This document shows positions 42,531 to 51,770 of a stretch of 64,000 nt of DNA, piece after piece (position 1 is the first letter of the stretch; each line of letters begins with the position of its first letter). The notes beneath the pieces were generated by a model. That model saw nothing but the letters and a program-made list of their open reading frames with translations, searched no databases and was not told where the DNA came from. Source of the stretch: Candidatus Latescibacterota bacterium (GTDB taxonomy: Bacteria > JAAXHH01); assembly GCA_012270975.1 (NCBI GenBank), contig JAAXHH010000141.1, forward strand, positions 469,089-533,088. Reading direction: 5' to 3'. The translations under genes were made by a program, and so were the position numbers.

Positions 42531-44351
42531 TCAGGGTATGGCATATGCTCCATACCTGGAGCCGGCACTACCCGCAACAGGTTTGTGCTCGAGGGAAAGA
42601 TAGGCATCGATAACCCGCCTTACGACGGGTACGGCCGAGCCCGAAGGGGCATTCTCCATGATAGCCGCCACGGCGATCCGGGGTGAGTCGGCCGGAGCGT
42701 ACCCGACAAACCAGGAATGGTCCTCACCGTGTGGATTCTCCGCCGTGCCCGTCTTTCCGGCCACTTGCGCGTAGGACAGCCGCGCCGACCGCGCGGTCCC
42801 TTCATTTACCACGTTAATCAGGGCGTCCTGAATCAGGCGCATTGTTTCGCCGGAAACGGGCAACCGATCCCTGATCGCAGGCTCCCCGGAGTCCAGCGTC
42901 TCCCCTTCGGCCGATTCTACCCGGTCGAGTATGTAGGGCTTGTACAGCAGGCCCCCATTCGCCACCGCGGCGATCATCGTCGCCATCTGCAAAGGCGTGA
43001 CGAGAAGCTCACCCTGGCCGATCGCCAGGTTGAGGATTTTCCCCGGAGTCCAGGGGCGGTTCATCGCCGGATCGTAGAAACCGGCATCAGGCACCAGGCC
43101 GTTTTGTTCGTCACCCGCATCGAAGCCGGCCGGGGCTCCGAAGCCGAAGCCACGGGCAAACCGTCCCCAGCGGTCCAGCCCGAGCAGGTGTCCCACCTGG
43201 TAGAAATAAACATCGCATGAATAGGTCATGGCATCCCTGAATGACATCGCGCCGTGACCGGAGGTCCAGCAACCAGCCCAACGATTACCGAAAAGGTATC
43301 CGCGATTGCAGGGACGGAAGACCCTGGTCTGCGTTACCATCCTTTCTTCGAGAGCCGCGGCGGCCGTTACTATTTTCATCGTCGATGCCGGCGGATACTG
43401 CCCGTCCCGGGTCCGATCCAGCAGGGGCCTGAGTGGATGGCCGCGAAGGGCGTCCCACGTCTCCTGGGGTATCCGCTCCGTGAACAGATTGGGGTCGTAT
43501 CCAGGCCGGCTTACGATCGCGATCACCGCGCCGGTCGTGGGATCGATCGCGACCAGCGCTCCAGCCAGGTTGTCGGGGATCGCCTCCTCGGCCACCGCCT
43601 GAATCCTGGCATCCAGGGTCAGATACACGTTATTCCCCGTTTCCGGCAGAAGGACCGGCATGCCGGGCAGCGGTCCAAGTTCTTCGCCCCGTGCGTTGAC
43701 CTCCATGAACTCCATGCCGTTCTGGCCGCGAAGGTGGCGTTCAAAGGCCTTCTCCACCCCCAGTTTTCCAATGATGTCGCCGGATCGATAGCCCTGTTCA
43801 GCCAGTTCCTCGAGTTCCGGCCGATTGATCTCGGACACGTAACCGAGCACATGGCTTGCCAGCGTACCCATGCCGTACATCCGCCCGGGCGTAATCTGCA
43901 CGATTACACCGGGCAGTTCCAGCAGGTGTTCTTCAACGCGGGATGCGATTTCAAAGGAAACACTCCGCTGTACGGGAATCGGATTGAAACGATTCACCGC
44001 CGGATCGCGAATCCGCCTTCGTATGGCCGAGGCGTCCCGTCCGGTCAGTTCTTCCAGATAGTCCACGGTTTCGTCGGACGTCTCGAATGGCGCGGCAGCG
44101 ATGGTATAGGTAGGCCTGTTTTCCGCCAGGACGACGCCATTGCGGTCCAGAATCAGTCCGCGCAGCGCCTCGAGCACGACGGGCCGAATCCTGTTCCGTT
44201 CCGAATGTGCGCGGTACTCCTCGCCTGAAATGATTTGAAAATAAAACAGTTGAACGGCCAGCAGCAGAAAAAGCGCGGTCACGATGCCGATAAACAGATA
44301 CAGCTGGCCCCGGTGCGCGGGGTTGTCATTCTGGGAATAGTCGCCGGACAT
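42531..44351 (-). CDS. mrdA: Penicillin-binding protein 2 (elongation-specific transpeptidase)
   Basis: 606 residues. One N-terminal membrane anchor (~18-40), a dimerisation domain beginning with RGLILDRNGVVLAENRPTY near 64, and the transpeptidase domain. The active site has STMK (Ser nucleophile) near residue 320, SCD near 378 as the SxN-type triad (the SCDVYF form typical of PBP2) and KTGTAE near 537. It crosslinks the glycan made by RodA. It overlaps mreD by 26 nt and is followed by rodA. Confidence 0.95.
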   Translation of the reverse strand: MSGDYSQNDNPAHRGQLYLFIGIVTALFLLLAVQLFYFQIISGEEYRAHSERNRIRPVVLEALRGLILDRNGVVLAENRPTYTIAAAPFETSDETVDYLEELTGRDASAIRRRIRDPAVNRFNPIPVQRSVSFEIASRVEEHLLELPGVIVQITPGRMYGMGTLASHVLGYVSEINRPELEELAEQGYRSGDIIGKLGVEKAFERHLRGQNGMEFMEVNARGEELGPLPGMPVLLPETGNNVYLTLDARIQAVAEEAIPDNLAGALVAIDPTTGAVIAIVSRPGYDPNLFTERIPQETWDALRGHPLRPLLDRTRDGQYPPASTMKIVTAAAALEERMVTQTRVFRPCNRGYLFGNRWAGCWTSGHGAMSFRDAMTYSCDVYFYQVGHLLGLDRWGRFARGFGFGAPAGFDAGDEQNGLVPDAGFYDPAMNRPWTPGKILNLAIGQGELLVTPLQMATMIAAVANGGLLYKPYILDRVESAEGETLDSGEPAIRDRLPVSGETMRLIQDALINVVNEGTARSARLSYAQVAGKTGTAENPHGEDHSWFVGYAPADSPRIAVAAIMENAPSGSAVPVVRRVIDAYLSLEHKPVAGSAGSRYGAYAIP

Positions 44352-44829
44352 TGATCTGTCCCTGCCGAAGAGTCAAACCGAGTATGAGTATAACGGCCAC
44401 AGCGATTGTATAAAGCATCGAGGGCAACGAAACCGTCACCAGCATGGCAGCCGATTCAGTCAGCTGGAACCGGGTAAAAACGAGCCAGTAAATCGCGGCA
44501 TGGACCATGCTGGCGGTAAGCAGCGTGAGTAGCAAGGTGGAGAGGCTGTCCCGGTAGAGCGTGTTTCCGGCGATTCCCACACCATATGCGATCAGTGTGT
44601 TGCACATGGCGTTGAGTCCCAGATTCTCCGGTGGGCCGTTTAAATCCTCCAATAGTCCAACGCTGAACCCCAGGATGGTCCCCGCAAAAGCCCCGGCTCC
44701 CATCGCGCTGTAGATCAGGATCATCAGTACGAAATCGGGCCTGATGACGCCCCGAATGGCGATGTCGTGCCCCCAGGTACTGTCGATTACAAACGCCAGA
44801 AATAGTAGGATAGCGTGTTTTAGTTGCAT
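44326..44829 (-). CDS. mreD: Rod shape-determining protein MreD
   Basis: 167 residues with about five membrane helices, the size of MreD. The IRPDFVLMILIYSAM stretch and the GFSVGLLEDL segment near residue 55 are typical. It links MreC with the RodA-PBP2 complex. The end overlaps mrdA by 26 nt. Sequence conservation in this family is low, so the assignment rests partly on position between mreC and mrdA. Confidence 0.9.
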   Translation of the reverse strand: MQLKHAILLFLAFVIDSTWGHDIAIRGVIRPDFVLMILIYSAMGAGAFAGTILGFSVGLLEDLNGPPENLGLNAMCNTLIAYGVGIAGNTLYRDSLSTLLLTLLTASMVHAAIYWLVFTRFQLTESAAMLVTVSLPSMLYTIAVAVILILGLTLRQGQINVRRLFPE

Positions 44830-44875
44830 GGAAAAGCTGGGTCATAAAACCCGGCCCCGGCTCGCTAATCCCGCG

Positions 44876-45691
44876 TTATTGAACCAGGAGCGTATCTACC
44901 GCACCAGGTGTTTCTTCTCCCACGATGACAAACACTTCTTCCAGGCGATTCAGGTCAACCGCCGGGATGATTGATACCTGTTTAAACAGGTTCCGGCTTC
45001 CCAGCGCGATCTGGCTGATCCTGCCGACAGGTAATCCCGATGGAAAGGTTTCCCCCAGTCCGGAAGTCACGACCCGGTCTCCGAGCCGGACATCTGACCG
45101 CAACCGCAACTGCATGTACAACTCGTTACCCTGGTAGCGTATAATGCCCTGTTCCCGGCTCCGCTGGACCAGTCCGCTGATACGGCAGTTTCTGTCGGTC
45201 AGCAGTTGGACGAAGGACGAAGTAAGGCCGACTTCGATGATTCTTCCCAGGACGCCGTCTTCCATGACTACGGCCATATACTTGCGGACCTCGTCGGTAC
45301 TACCGACATCGATGACCATGGTGTTCAATCCCTGATCCGTGTTCCAGCCGATGACTTCGGCGGGAATATAGGTATACTGCTTCCGGTCTTTAAGATTGAG
45401 CAGCCCACGCAGCCGCTGGTTTTCGAATCTTCGTTCCTCGAGGTCGGCCGCCTGCAATTGCATCTGGACGAGCTTCTGGCGCAGTATCTGGTTTTCGGAC
45501 TTCAGGTTGAAATACGAGGGAATGAAGGCGAAGGCTTCCTGAAGCGGCGTCAGCACCATCAACCAGACCACGCGCGTGATACTGACCTGCCTCGGCGGAG
45601 ACGCCGTCAAAAGCAGGACCGAGATGACCATGGCGAGGACGAACGCCGTGTACTGGCGATGGTGGTACAGGACGTAAAAAAACCTGAACAT
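44876..45691 (-). CDS. mreC: Rod shape-determining protein MreC
   Basis: 271 residues. A short cytoplasmic end, one membrane helix (~15-32), a coiled coil (~60-100, LKSENQILRQKLVQMQLQA) and a periplasmic beta-barrel pair with GVLGRIIEVG and GDRVVTSGLGETFPSGLPVG near 220, the most conserved part of MreC. It scaffolds PBP2 activation. The start overlaps or abuts the mreB stop (mreB ends at 45693). Confidence 0.94.
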   Translation of the reverse strand: MFRFFYVLYHHRQYTAFVLAMVISVLLLTASPPRQVSITRVVWLMVLTPLQEAFAFIPSYFNLKSENQILRQKLVQMQLQAADLEERRFENQRLRGLLNLKDRKQYTYIPAEVIGWNTDQGLNTMVIDVGSTDEVRKYMAVVMEDGVLGRIIEVGLTSSFVQLLTDRNCRISGLVQRSREQGIIRYQGNELYMQLRLRSDVRLGDRVVTSGLGETFPSGLPVGRISQIALGSRNLFKQVSIIPAVDLNRLEEVFVIVGEETPGAVDTLLVQ

Positions 45692-45692
45692 G

Positions 45693-46727
45693 CTAGTCTT
45701 TGAGGACGCTCAGCTTGTTTTCGAAGGCGGCAAAGTTCTCTATGATCTTTCCCGCGCCTCGAACAACCGAGGTCATGGGCTCGTCGTCGAGCCTTACCGG
45801 CAGCTTGGTCTCCTTGGTGATCTGCCTGTCCAGGCCGGGCAGGCGGGACCCGCCGCCGCTTATGACGATGCCGCGATCGATGATATCGGCCGCCAGTTCC
45901 GCGGGCGTCGATTCCAGGGTCTGCCGCACCGCCATGATCACCCCGTCGAGCGGCTGTGAAAGTACCCTGCGGATCGCCAGGGAATCGACCATGACGGAAC
46001 GGGGTATCCGATCGATCAGATCAAGCCCCTTGACCGTCATTTCAAGCTCCTTGTCGAACACGGGATAGGCCGATCCGAGTTTCCACTTGATCTGTTCCGC
46101 CATATTGAAACCGATCTGCAGGTTGCAGTCGTTCTTCATGTGGTTGATGATCGCCTCGTCCATCTCATCGCCGCCGATGCGTATCGACTTCGCCGTTACG
46201 ATCCCGCCGAGGGAAATCACGGCGATCTCCGAAGTCCCGCCGCCGATATCGATGATCATGCTCCCGATCGGCTCCTCCACGGGCAAAGAACACCCGATCG
46301 CGGCGGCCATGGGTTCGGATATCAGCATCACTTCCTTGGCGCCGGCCCGTTCCGCCGAATCCCGGACCGCCCTCATCTCGACGTCGGTTACCCCGGAAGG
46401 AATACACGCCACGACGCGGGGCCGGATGAAGAACGAACTCTTGAGCACCTTGCGGATGAAGTATCGAATCATGGCTTCCGTGTACTCGAAGTCGGCGATC
46501 ACGCCATCGCGTAACGGGCGGTGCGCCTTGAGGTCGGGCGGTTCCCTGCCGAGCATGACCTTGGCCTCGGCCCCGACGGCGACGACCTTCCCGGTCTTGG
46601 TGTTGACGGCGACGACGGAAGGCTCGTTGATGACAATGCCTCTGCCGCGAACATAGACGAGCGTGTTGGCGGTACCCAGATCGATGCCGATGTCGTTGGA
46701 AAAGAAATTCGGCATGGATAGACGCAT
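45693..46727 (-). CDS. mreB: Rod shape-determining actin homologue MreB
   Basis: 344 residues. Actin fold with phosphate-1 loop DIGIDLGTANTLVYV near 12-26, phosphate-2 loop IIDIGGGTSEIAVIS near 160 and adenosine loop GIVISGGGSRLPGLD near 288. It forms membrane-bound filaments that guide the elongasome. ATG 46727 is preceded by AAGGAGAGG. It leads the mreB-mreC-mreD-mrdA-rodA set, implying a rod-shaped or elongated cell. Confidence 0.97.
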   Translation of the reverse strand: MRLSMPNFFSNDIGIDLGTANTLVYVRGRGIVINEPSVVAVNTKTGKVVAVGAEAKVMLGREPPDLKAHRPLRDGVIADFEYTEAMIRYFIRKVLKSSFFIRPRVVACIPSGVTDVEMRAVRDSAERAGAKEVMLISEPMAAAIGCSLPVEEPIGSMIIDIGGGTSEIAVISLGGIVTAKSIRIGGDEMDEAIINHMKNDCNLQIGFNMAEQIKWKLGSAYPVFDKELEMTVKGLDLIDRIPRSVMVDSLAIRRVLSQPLDGVIMAVRQTLESTPAELAADIIDRGIVISGGGSRLPGLDRQITKETKLPVRLDDEPMTSVVRGAGKIIENFAAFENKLSVLKD

Positions 46728-46794
46728 TTTACCTCTCCTTAATCCCTTCGATAACGAAATACCCGGATACCTGGCGCATAACGACCGGCTGGAA

Positions 46795-47613
46795 CTACGC
46801 CAGTCTTCGTTTCAACTCGGCCAGGTGGCGATGAGGCACCTTCATTCCACCCAGGCCGCACCGGTCCGGCATCGGTCCGTGATAGTCCGATCCCCCGGTT
46901 GCAACCAACCCGTACTTCGACGCCAGTTGTCCATAGCTGCGTCGGACCGTTTCAGTGTGTTCCGGATGAATGACCTCCAGGCCATCCAGGCCGCATTCGA
47001 CAAAAGCGGGGATCAGTTCGTCCCGCCGAAGGGATCCCGGATGGGCAAGCACCGCCGCACCGCCGGCCCGGTGTATGATCTCAATCGCGTCCTTCACGGC
47101 GAAAAAGACCTTGGGCACGTACGCGGGGGCGTGATTTCCGAGGTACCGTGTAAAGGCGTCCCGTACCGATTCGACCTGGTTGCTTTCCACTAACGCGCGG
47201 GCGATATGCGGTCTGCCGATGCTGGTTCTTCCGTCCTGCGCACAGGCGACCACCGACTCCAGTTCGAGTGGCACCCCCAGGTCGTTAAGCTTCTGCACGA
47301 TATCCTTCGCCCGGCTCAACCGGTGCGACCTGAAGGTTTCCAGGTACGTAAGCAGCGCCTGGTTCGCGGGATCGAAGCAGTAACCCAGGATGTGCACGTC
47401 CGAAGCGCCTTCCCGCGCACTGAGTTCCACCCCCGGTACGATCTCCAGATCCTGGGGCGAAACACGCCGGGCCCGCTCGACGCCGTCCACCGCGTCGTGG
47501 TCGGTAATTGCCAGGGCGCGCAAACCGGCGCCGCTGGCTTTCGAAACGAGTTCTTCCGGTGAATGGACGCCGTCCGAACAGTCGCTGTGGGCGTGTAAGT
47601 CAATATAGCACAT
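46795..47613 (-). CDS. PHP domain phosphoesterase (RNase AM/TrpH-like)
   Basis: 272 residues. The polymerase-and-histidinol-phosphatase metal-dependent fold with metal ligands in DLHAHSDCSDG (residues 5-15), AITDHDAV near 38-45, EIVPGVELSA near 61, LAHPGSL near 193 and GGSDYHG near 247. Homologues are 5'-nucleotidase/3',5'-bisphosphate or 5'-3' exoribonucleases (YciV). The frame reaches 47631 within valS, but ATG 47613 lies just after the valS stop and gives the standard MCYIDLHAHS start. It is likely translated by reinitiation after valS. Confidence 0.92.
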   Translation of the reverse strand: MCYIDLHAHSDCSDGVHSPEELVSKASGAGLRALAITDHDAVDGVERARRVSPQDLEIVPGVELSAREGASDVHILGYCFDPANQALLTYLETFRSHRLSRAKDIVQKLNDLGVPLELESVVACAQDGRTSIGRPHIARALVESNQVESVRDAFTRYLGNHAPAYVPKVFFAVKDAIEIIHRAGGAAVLAHPGSLRRDELIPAFVECGLDGLEVIHPEHTETVRRSYGQLASKYGLVATGGSDYHGPMPDRCGLGGMKVPHRHLAELKRRLA

Positions 47614-47618
47614 GACGC

Positions 47619-50288
47619 TTACCCAGCACAAATCATTTCGAGATTGCGATTCAGTCTGCCGATCATGTCCTCGTAACTGTCCTGTTTTTTCTTCTCTTTC
47701 TCGACGACCTCTGCCGGCGCCTTTTCAAGGAACTGCCCATTTGAGAGGCGCCTAAGGACCTTTTCCAGCTCCTGCTCGACCCGGATCCGCTCTTTGGACA
47801 GGCGTTCCGTTTCGATTTCCAGGTCGATCAGGCCGCTGAGGGGAATGTAGAACTCCATGTTCCGTAGCACACCGGACGCGCTGCCGGCGGGCCGGGCTTG
47901 ATCGCCGCTTACGAACACCAGGTCGCTTCTGGCGAGGGACTGGACGGTGGCGGCCTGCCCGGAGAGCACGTCAATCAGTCCGGCGTCGGGAACCTGGCAG
48001 TACACCGTCATTTCATGGGTCGGATGCACCCTGAAATCCGCGCGCACGCCCCGGATGGCCCCAATCAGTTCCTGGACGAGGCGTATGTTCTCTTCAGCAT
48101 CCGCCTGAATCCGATCCGGATCCGCCTCGGGCCAGGGCGCCACGACGATGCTGGCAGGTCCCGCTTCCCCGGCCGTCCGGTAAGGTTTCGACTGCTGCCA
48201 GATTTCCTCGGTGATGAAGGGCATGAACGGGTGAAACAGGCGCAGCGTCCGCTCCAGTACATACAGCGCCGTGCGCCGGGCCTGATCCCCGGAATCGACC
48301 TCGTCTTCGTTGTACAGTCGTTGCTTGATCACTTCCAGGTACCAGTCGCAGTAATCGTGCCAAAAAAAATCGTAGAGCAGCAGCGCCGTTTCGTGAAAAG
48401 CATACTGTTCCAGTGAATGCGTCGCCTGCTCGACGGTCCTCGCCAGACGTGACAAAATCCAACGGTCCCAGAGGTTTTCAGGACACAAGGCTACGGTTTC
48501 AGAACGCTTCTGATGCATGAGCACCAGCCGCGCGGCATTCCACATTTTGTTCGCGAAATTCCGACCTACTTCGACCTGTTCATTGGAATAGAGCACGTCC
48601 TGGCCGTGGGGCGCGATCAGCATCATCGCATATCTCAGCGCGTCGGTGCCGTAGGTGTCCATGACCTCGAGCGGATCGGGTGAATTGCCCAGCGATTTGC
48701 TCAGTTTGCGTCCCTTGATGTCGCGTAGCAGGCTCGTGAGGTAGACATCGTCGAAGGGCCGGTCATCCATGAATTCATAGCCCATCATCATCATGCGAAC
48801 GACCCAGAAGAACAGGATATCGTGACCGGTAACCAGCGTGGACGTGGGATAGAAGGTCTCGAGTTCCTCGGTCCGTTCCGGCCAGCCCATGGTCGAAAAG
48901 GGCCAGAGGGCCGAAGAAAACCACGTGTCGAGCACGTCTTCGTCCTGGTGCAGAACTCCGTGACCGCAACGGCCGCAACGGTCAGGCGCCTGGACGCCCG
49001 CGTACACGCTTTCACACGAACCGCAATACCAGACCGGAATGCGGTGCCCCCACCACAACTGCCGCGACAGACACCAGTCCTCGATGTTTTCGAGCCAGTG
49101 CCGGTACGTCTTTTCCCAGTGCTTCGGCGTAAACCGCGGCCATCCATCTTCTTCCAGCGCACGAAGGAGGCGCTTTGCCATGGGCCGGGTCTTGAGAAAC
49201 CACTGCCTGGACAGGCGGGGTTCGAGGACGGTGTCGCAACGCTGGCAATGGCGAACGGCGTGAACGTGCCCTTCGACGCGTTCGAGCAGGCCGAGATCCT
49301 CCAGGTCCTTTACGACCCGGCGCCTGCAGTCCATTCGGTCCATGCCTTGGTAGGCGGGGCCGGCCGCTTCGTTCATCACGCCATGCTCGTCCATTATCAC
49401 GATCTGGTCCAGGTCGTGCCGGTTTCCCAGCATGAAGTCATTGAAATCGTGGGCCGGCGTAACTTTCACGGCGCCCGAGCCGAATTCCGGATCGACCAGC
49501 TCGGCGTCGGCAATGATCGGGATCGTACGGTCCGTCAAGGGCAGTTTCACCCGTTCGCCGACCAGGTGCGCATGACGTTCGTCGTCCGGATGGACGGCCA
49601 CGGCCGTATCCCCGAGCATGGTCTCGGGCCTCGTCGTGGCGATGCTGATCCATTCGGCCCGGTCTTCCAGGGGATACCGGATATGCCACAGATGTCCCTG
49701 CTCGTCACGGGGAATGGCCTCTTCATTGGACAGGGCGGTGTTGCACCGGGGACACCAGTGGATGATGCGGTGGCCCCGGTAGATCATCTTTTTTTCGAAA
49801 AGCGAGACAAACACCGTGGCAACGGCCCTGGACAGTCCTTCGTCCAGGGTAAATCGCTCGCGGGGCCAGTCACAGGAGCAACCAAGTTCCTTCAGCTGCC
49901 GGACGATGGTCCCTCCGTACTGTTCCCTCCATTTCCACACTTCCTCCACGAAGGCTTCCCGGCCTATCTCTTCCCTTTCGGCGCCCTTGTCTGCGAGCAT
50001 TCGTTCCACCACGACCTGCGTGGCTATACCGGCATGATCCGAGCCGGGCATCCAGAGGGTTTCGAAGCCCTGCATGCGCTTGAAGCGGACGAGGATATCC
50101 TGGATCGTATTGTTCAGCACATGGCCGAGATGAAGTATGCCGGTGATGTTCGGAGGGGGTATGACGATGGTGTAGGGCGGCTTGTCGGAAGCCGGGTCGG
50201 CGTGAAAGAACTGGTTCTCTTCCCAGAAAGCGTACCACTTCCGTTCCACGGTTCCCGGGTCGTATTGCGGGGGCAGGCCCTCGGCCAT
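47619..50288 (-). CDS. valS: Valyl-tRNA synthetase
   Basis: 889 residues, class I aminoacyl-tRNA synthetase. The HIGH motif appears as HLGH in PNITGILHLGHVLNNT near residue 50, KMSKS as KLSKS in KGRKLSKSLGN near 536. The editing domain (CP1) spans ~190-350. An anticodon-binding domain follows, and the C-terminal ValS coiled coil covers ~820-885. ATG 50288 has AGGGAG ahead. A promoter lies in the 238-bp upstream gap; no T-box was recognised. The gene separates the dcw cluster from the PHP-mre genes. Confidence 0.97.
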   Translation of the reverse strand: MAEGLPPQYDPGTVERKWYAFWEENQFFHADPASDKPPYTIVIPPPNITGILHLGHVLNNTIQDILVRFKRMQGFETLWMPGSDHAGIATQVVVERMLADKGAEREEIGREAFVEEVWKWREQYGGTIVRQLKELGCSCDWPRERFTLDEGLSRAVATVFVSLFEKKMIYRGHRIIHWCPRCNTALSNEEAIPRDEQGHLWHIRYPLEDRAEWISIATTRPETMLGDTAVAVHPDDERHAHLVGERVKLPLTDRTIPIIADAELVDPEFGSGAVKVTPAHDFNDFMLGNRHDLDQIVIMDEHGVMNEAAGPAYQGMDRMDCRRRVVKDLEDLGLLERVEGHVHAVRHCQRCDTVLEPRLSRQWFLKTRPMAKRLLRALEEDGWPRFTPKHWEKTYRHWLENIEDWCLSRQLWWGHRIPVWYCGSCESVYAGVQAPDRCGRCGHGVLHQDEDVLDTWFSSALWPFSTMGWPERTEELETFYPTSTLVTGHDILFFWVVRMMMMGYEFMDDRPFDDVYLTSLLRDIKGRKLSKSLGNSPDPLEVMDTYGTDALRYAMMLIAPHGQDVLYSNEQVEVGRNFANKMWNAARLVLMHQKRSETVALCPENLWDRWILSRLARTVEQATHSLEQYAFHETALLLYDFFWHDYCDWYLEVIKQRLYNEDEVDSGDQARRTALYVLERTLRLFHPFMPFITEEIWQQSKPYRTAGEAGPASIVVAPWPEADPDRIQADAEENIRLVQELIGAIRGVRADFRVHPTHEMTVYCQVPDAGLIDVLSGQAATVQSLARSDLVFVSGDQARPAGSASGVLRNMEFYIPLSGLIDLEIETERLSKERIRVEQELEKVLRRLSNGQFLEKAPAEVVEKEKKKQDSYEDMIGRLNRNLEMICAG

Positions 50289-50435
50289 ATCGGATGTTTC
50301 TCCCTGTCGTATCGAGCGTTACAGCATAGAACAGGTTATGGAATGACCGTAATCAGACCGGATACCGGACAGGAAAGACTACGCCCTCCATCGGGATGAA
50401 ATCTCGAAACCAGCAACGCCTGAATCGCCAGCCTC

Positions 50436-50464
50436 AAAATATCGTCCCGACGCGGTACTGTCAA
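50436..50464 (-). promoter_or_regulatory. Sigma70-type promoter upstream of valS
   Basis: Minus strand TTGACA (50464-50459), 17-nt spacer, TATTTT (50441-50436). The start would be near 50429, giving a leader of about 140 nt before valS. It lies just after the hairpin terminator of ftsZ and so restarts transcription for valS and the following block. Confidence 0.65.
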
Positions 50465-50493
50465 TTTAAATTGCCCGGCGGCGCGGAGACCCG

Positions 50494-50514
50494 TAAAACC
50501 CCGGAGAAGCCGGG
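50494..50514 (-). terminator. Hairpin terminator after ftsZ
   Basis: On the minus strand CCCGG-CTTCT-CCGGG is followed by GTTTTA, starting about 13 nt after the ftsZ stop. The stem is short (5 bp) and the T-run has four T, so termination is probably partial. Confidence 0.5.
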
Positions 50515-50526
50515 CGATTCGGCGTT

Positions 50527-51699
50527 CTACGAACCGAAGGCCCGTCTGCGGCGCATGTAGGTCGGCACGTCCAGTCCGTTGGTGTCGACCGCGTCATCGG
50601 AAGGGTCGCCAACAGCCACTTCTTCCGTATCATACCCGTTGCGCTTGACCCGCTGAAAGGCCGGAGTCTCCAGTTCGTCAGGTCGGTCGGGCTGGAATTT
50701 CAGGATGTTGCGCGTCAACATCTCGTCATGGGATCCTATCGCGTGGTCCAGTCCCGTGGCGATCAACGTTACCCGGATCCTGCCCTCGAGGCTTTCGTCA
50801 AGGACCGTGCCCATGATAATGTTCGTATGCCCCGCGGCCGCCTGTACCGTGGTCATTACCTCTTCCACTTCGAACAGGGTCATATCCTCTCCACCCGAGA
50901 TATTGAGCAGAATGTCCTTGGCGCCGTCTATGTCCATGTCCGCCAGAAGCGGGTGCTTCATGGCCCGTTCCGCCGCTTCGAGCGCGCGCTTGTCGCCTTC
51001 GGATTCGCCGGTTCCCATCAGGGCTTCGCCCTTATTCTCCATGGTTGTCTTGATATCGGCGAAATCGACGTTTATCAGTCCGGGCAGGGTTGCCAGATCC
51101 GAAATGCCCCGCGTGGCCTGAAGCAGGACCTCGTCGGCTACCTTGAGCGCGTCTTTGAAAGAGGTGTTGTGGCTTACGGCTTCCTTGAGCTTCTGATTCG
51201 GAATAATGACCACGGTATCTACATGTTCCTTCAATGCGGCCAGGCCGGTTTCGGCGTTCGCCGCCCGCTTGGGTCCCTCGAAGGCGAAGGGCTTGGTCAC
51301 GACCCCGACTGCCAGCACGCCCAGTTCCTTCGCGATCTGCGCGATCACAGGCGCGGCGCCGCTTCCCGTTCCACCACCCATGCCCGCGGTAATGAAAACC
51401 ATGTCGATATCGGTCAGGTGTTCCGCGATGACGTCCCGGCTTTCCTCCGCGGACTTGCGTCCCACGTCGGGATTGGCGCCGGCGCCGAGTCCACGGGTGA
51501 TTTCCTGTCCCAGTTGAATCTTGTACTTTACATTGGAACCCGCCAGATCCTGCGCGTCCGTGTTCGCGACGAGAAACTCCACACCCGGAACGCCGATTTC
51601 AACCATGTGGTTGACGGCGTTTTTTCCGGCGCCTCCCACGCCGATGATTTTCATGCGAGCAAACAGTCCCGGTTCCGCATCGAAATCGAAAGTAGACAT
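50527..51699 (-). CDS. ftsZ: Cell division protein FtsZ
   Basis: 390 residues. The tubulin-like GTPase forming the Z-ring. GVGGAGKNAVNHM near residue 20, the tubulin signature GGGTGSGAAPV near 108, the T7-loop NVDFADIK near 207 for GTP hydrolysis, and a C-terminal conserved peptide LDVPTYMRRRRA for FtsA/partner binding after a short linker. ATG 51699 has GGAGG ahead. It closes the dcw cluster. Confidence 0.98.
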   Translation of the reverse strand: MSTFDFDAEPGLFARMKIIGVGGAGKNAVNHMVEIGVPGVEFLVANTDAQDLAGSNVKYKIQLGQEITRGLGAGANPDVGRKSAEESRDVIAEHLTDIDMVFITAGMGGGTGSGAAPVIAQIAKELGVLAVGVVTKPFAFEGPKRAANAETGLAALKEHVDTVVIIPNQKLKEAVSHNTSFKDALKVADEVLLQATRGISDLATLPGLINVDFADIKTTMENKGEALMGTGESEGDKRALEAAERAMKHPLLADMDIDGAKDILLNISGGEDMTLFEVEEVMTTVQAAAGHTNIIMGTVLDESLEGRIRVTLIATGLDHAIGSHDEMLTRNILKFQPDRPDELETPAFQRVKRNGYDTEEVAVGDPSDDAVDTNGLDVPTYMRRRRAFGS

Positions 51700-51770
51700 T
51701 ATCGCCTCCGTTTGTTGGTGTTAAGGCAGCAACCTGCAAGACCTTCATGATCGCGACGCATCCCGGGCTT

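Noticed and set aside
50289..50526. T-box leader for valS (GTACCGCG occurs on the minus strand)
   Set aside because: The match lies inside the promoter spacer, upstream of the expected transcript start, and no specifier loop or terminator/antiterminator pair is seen.
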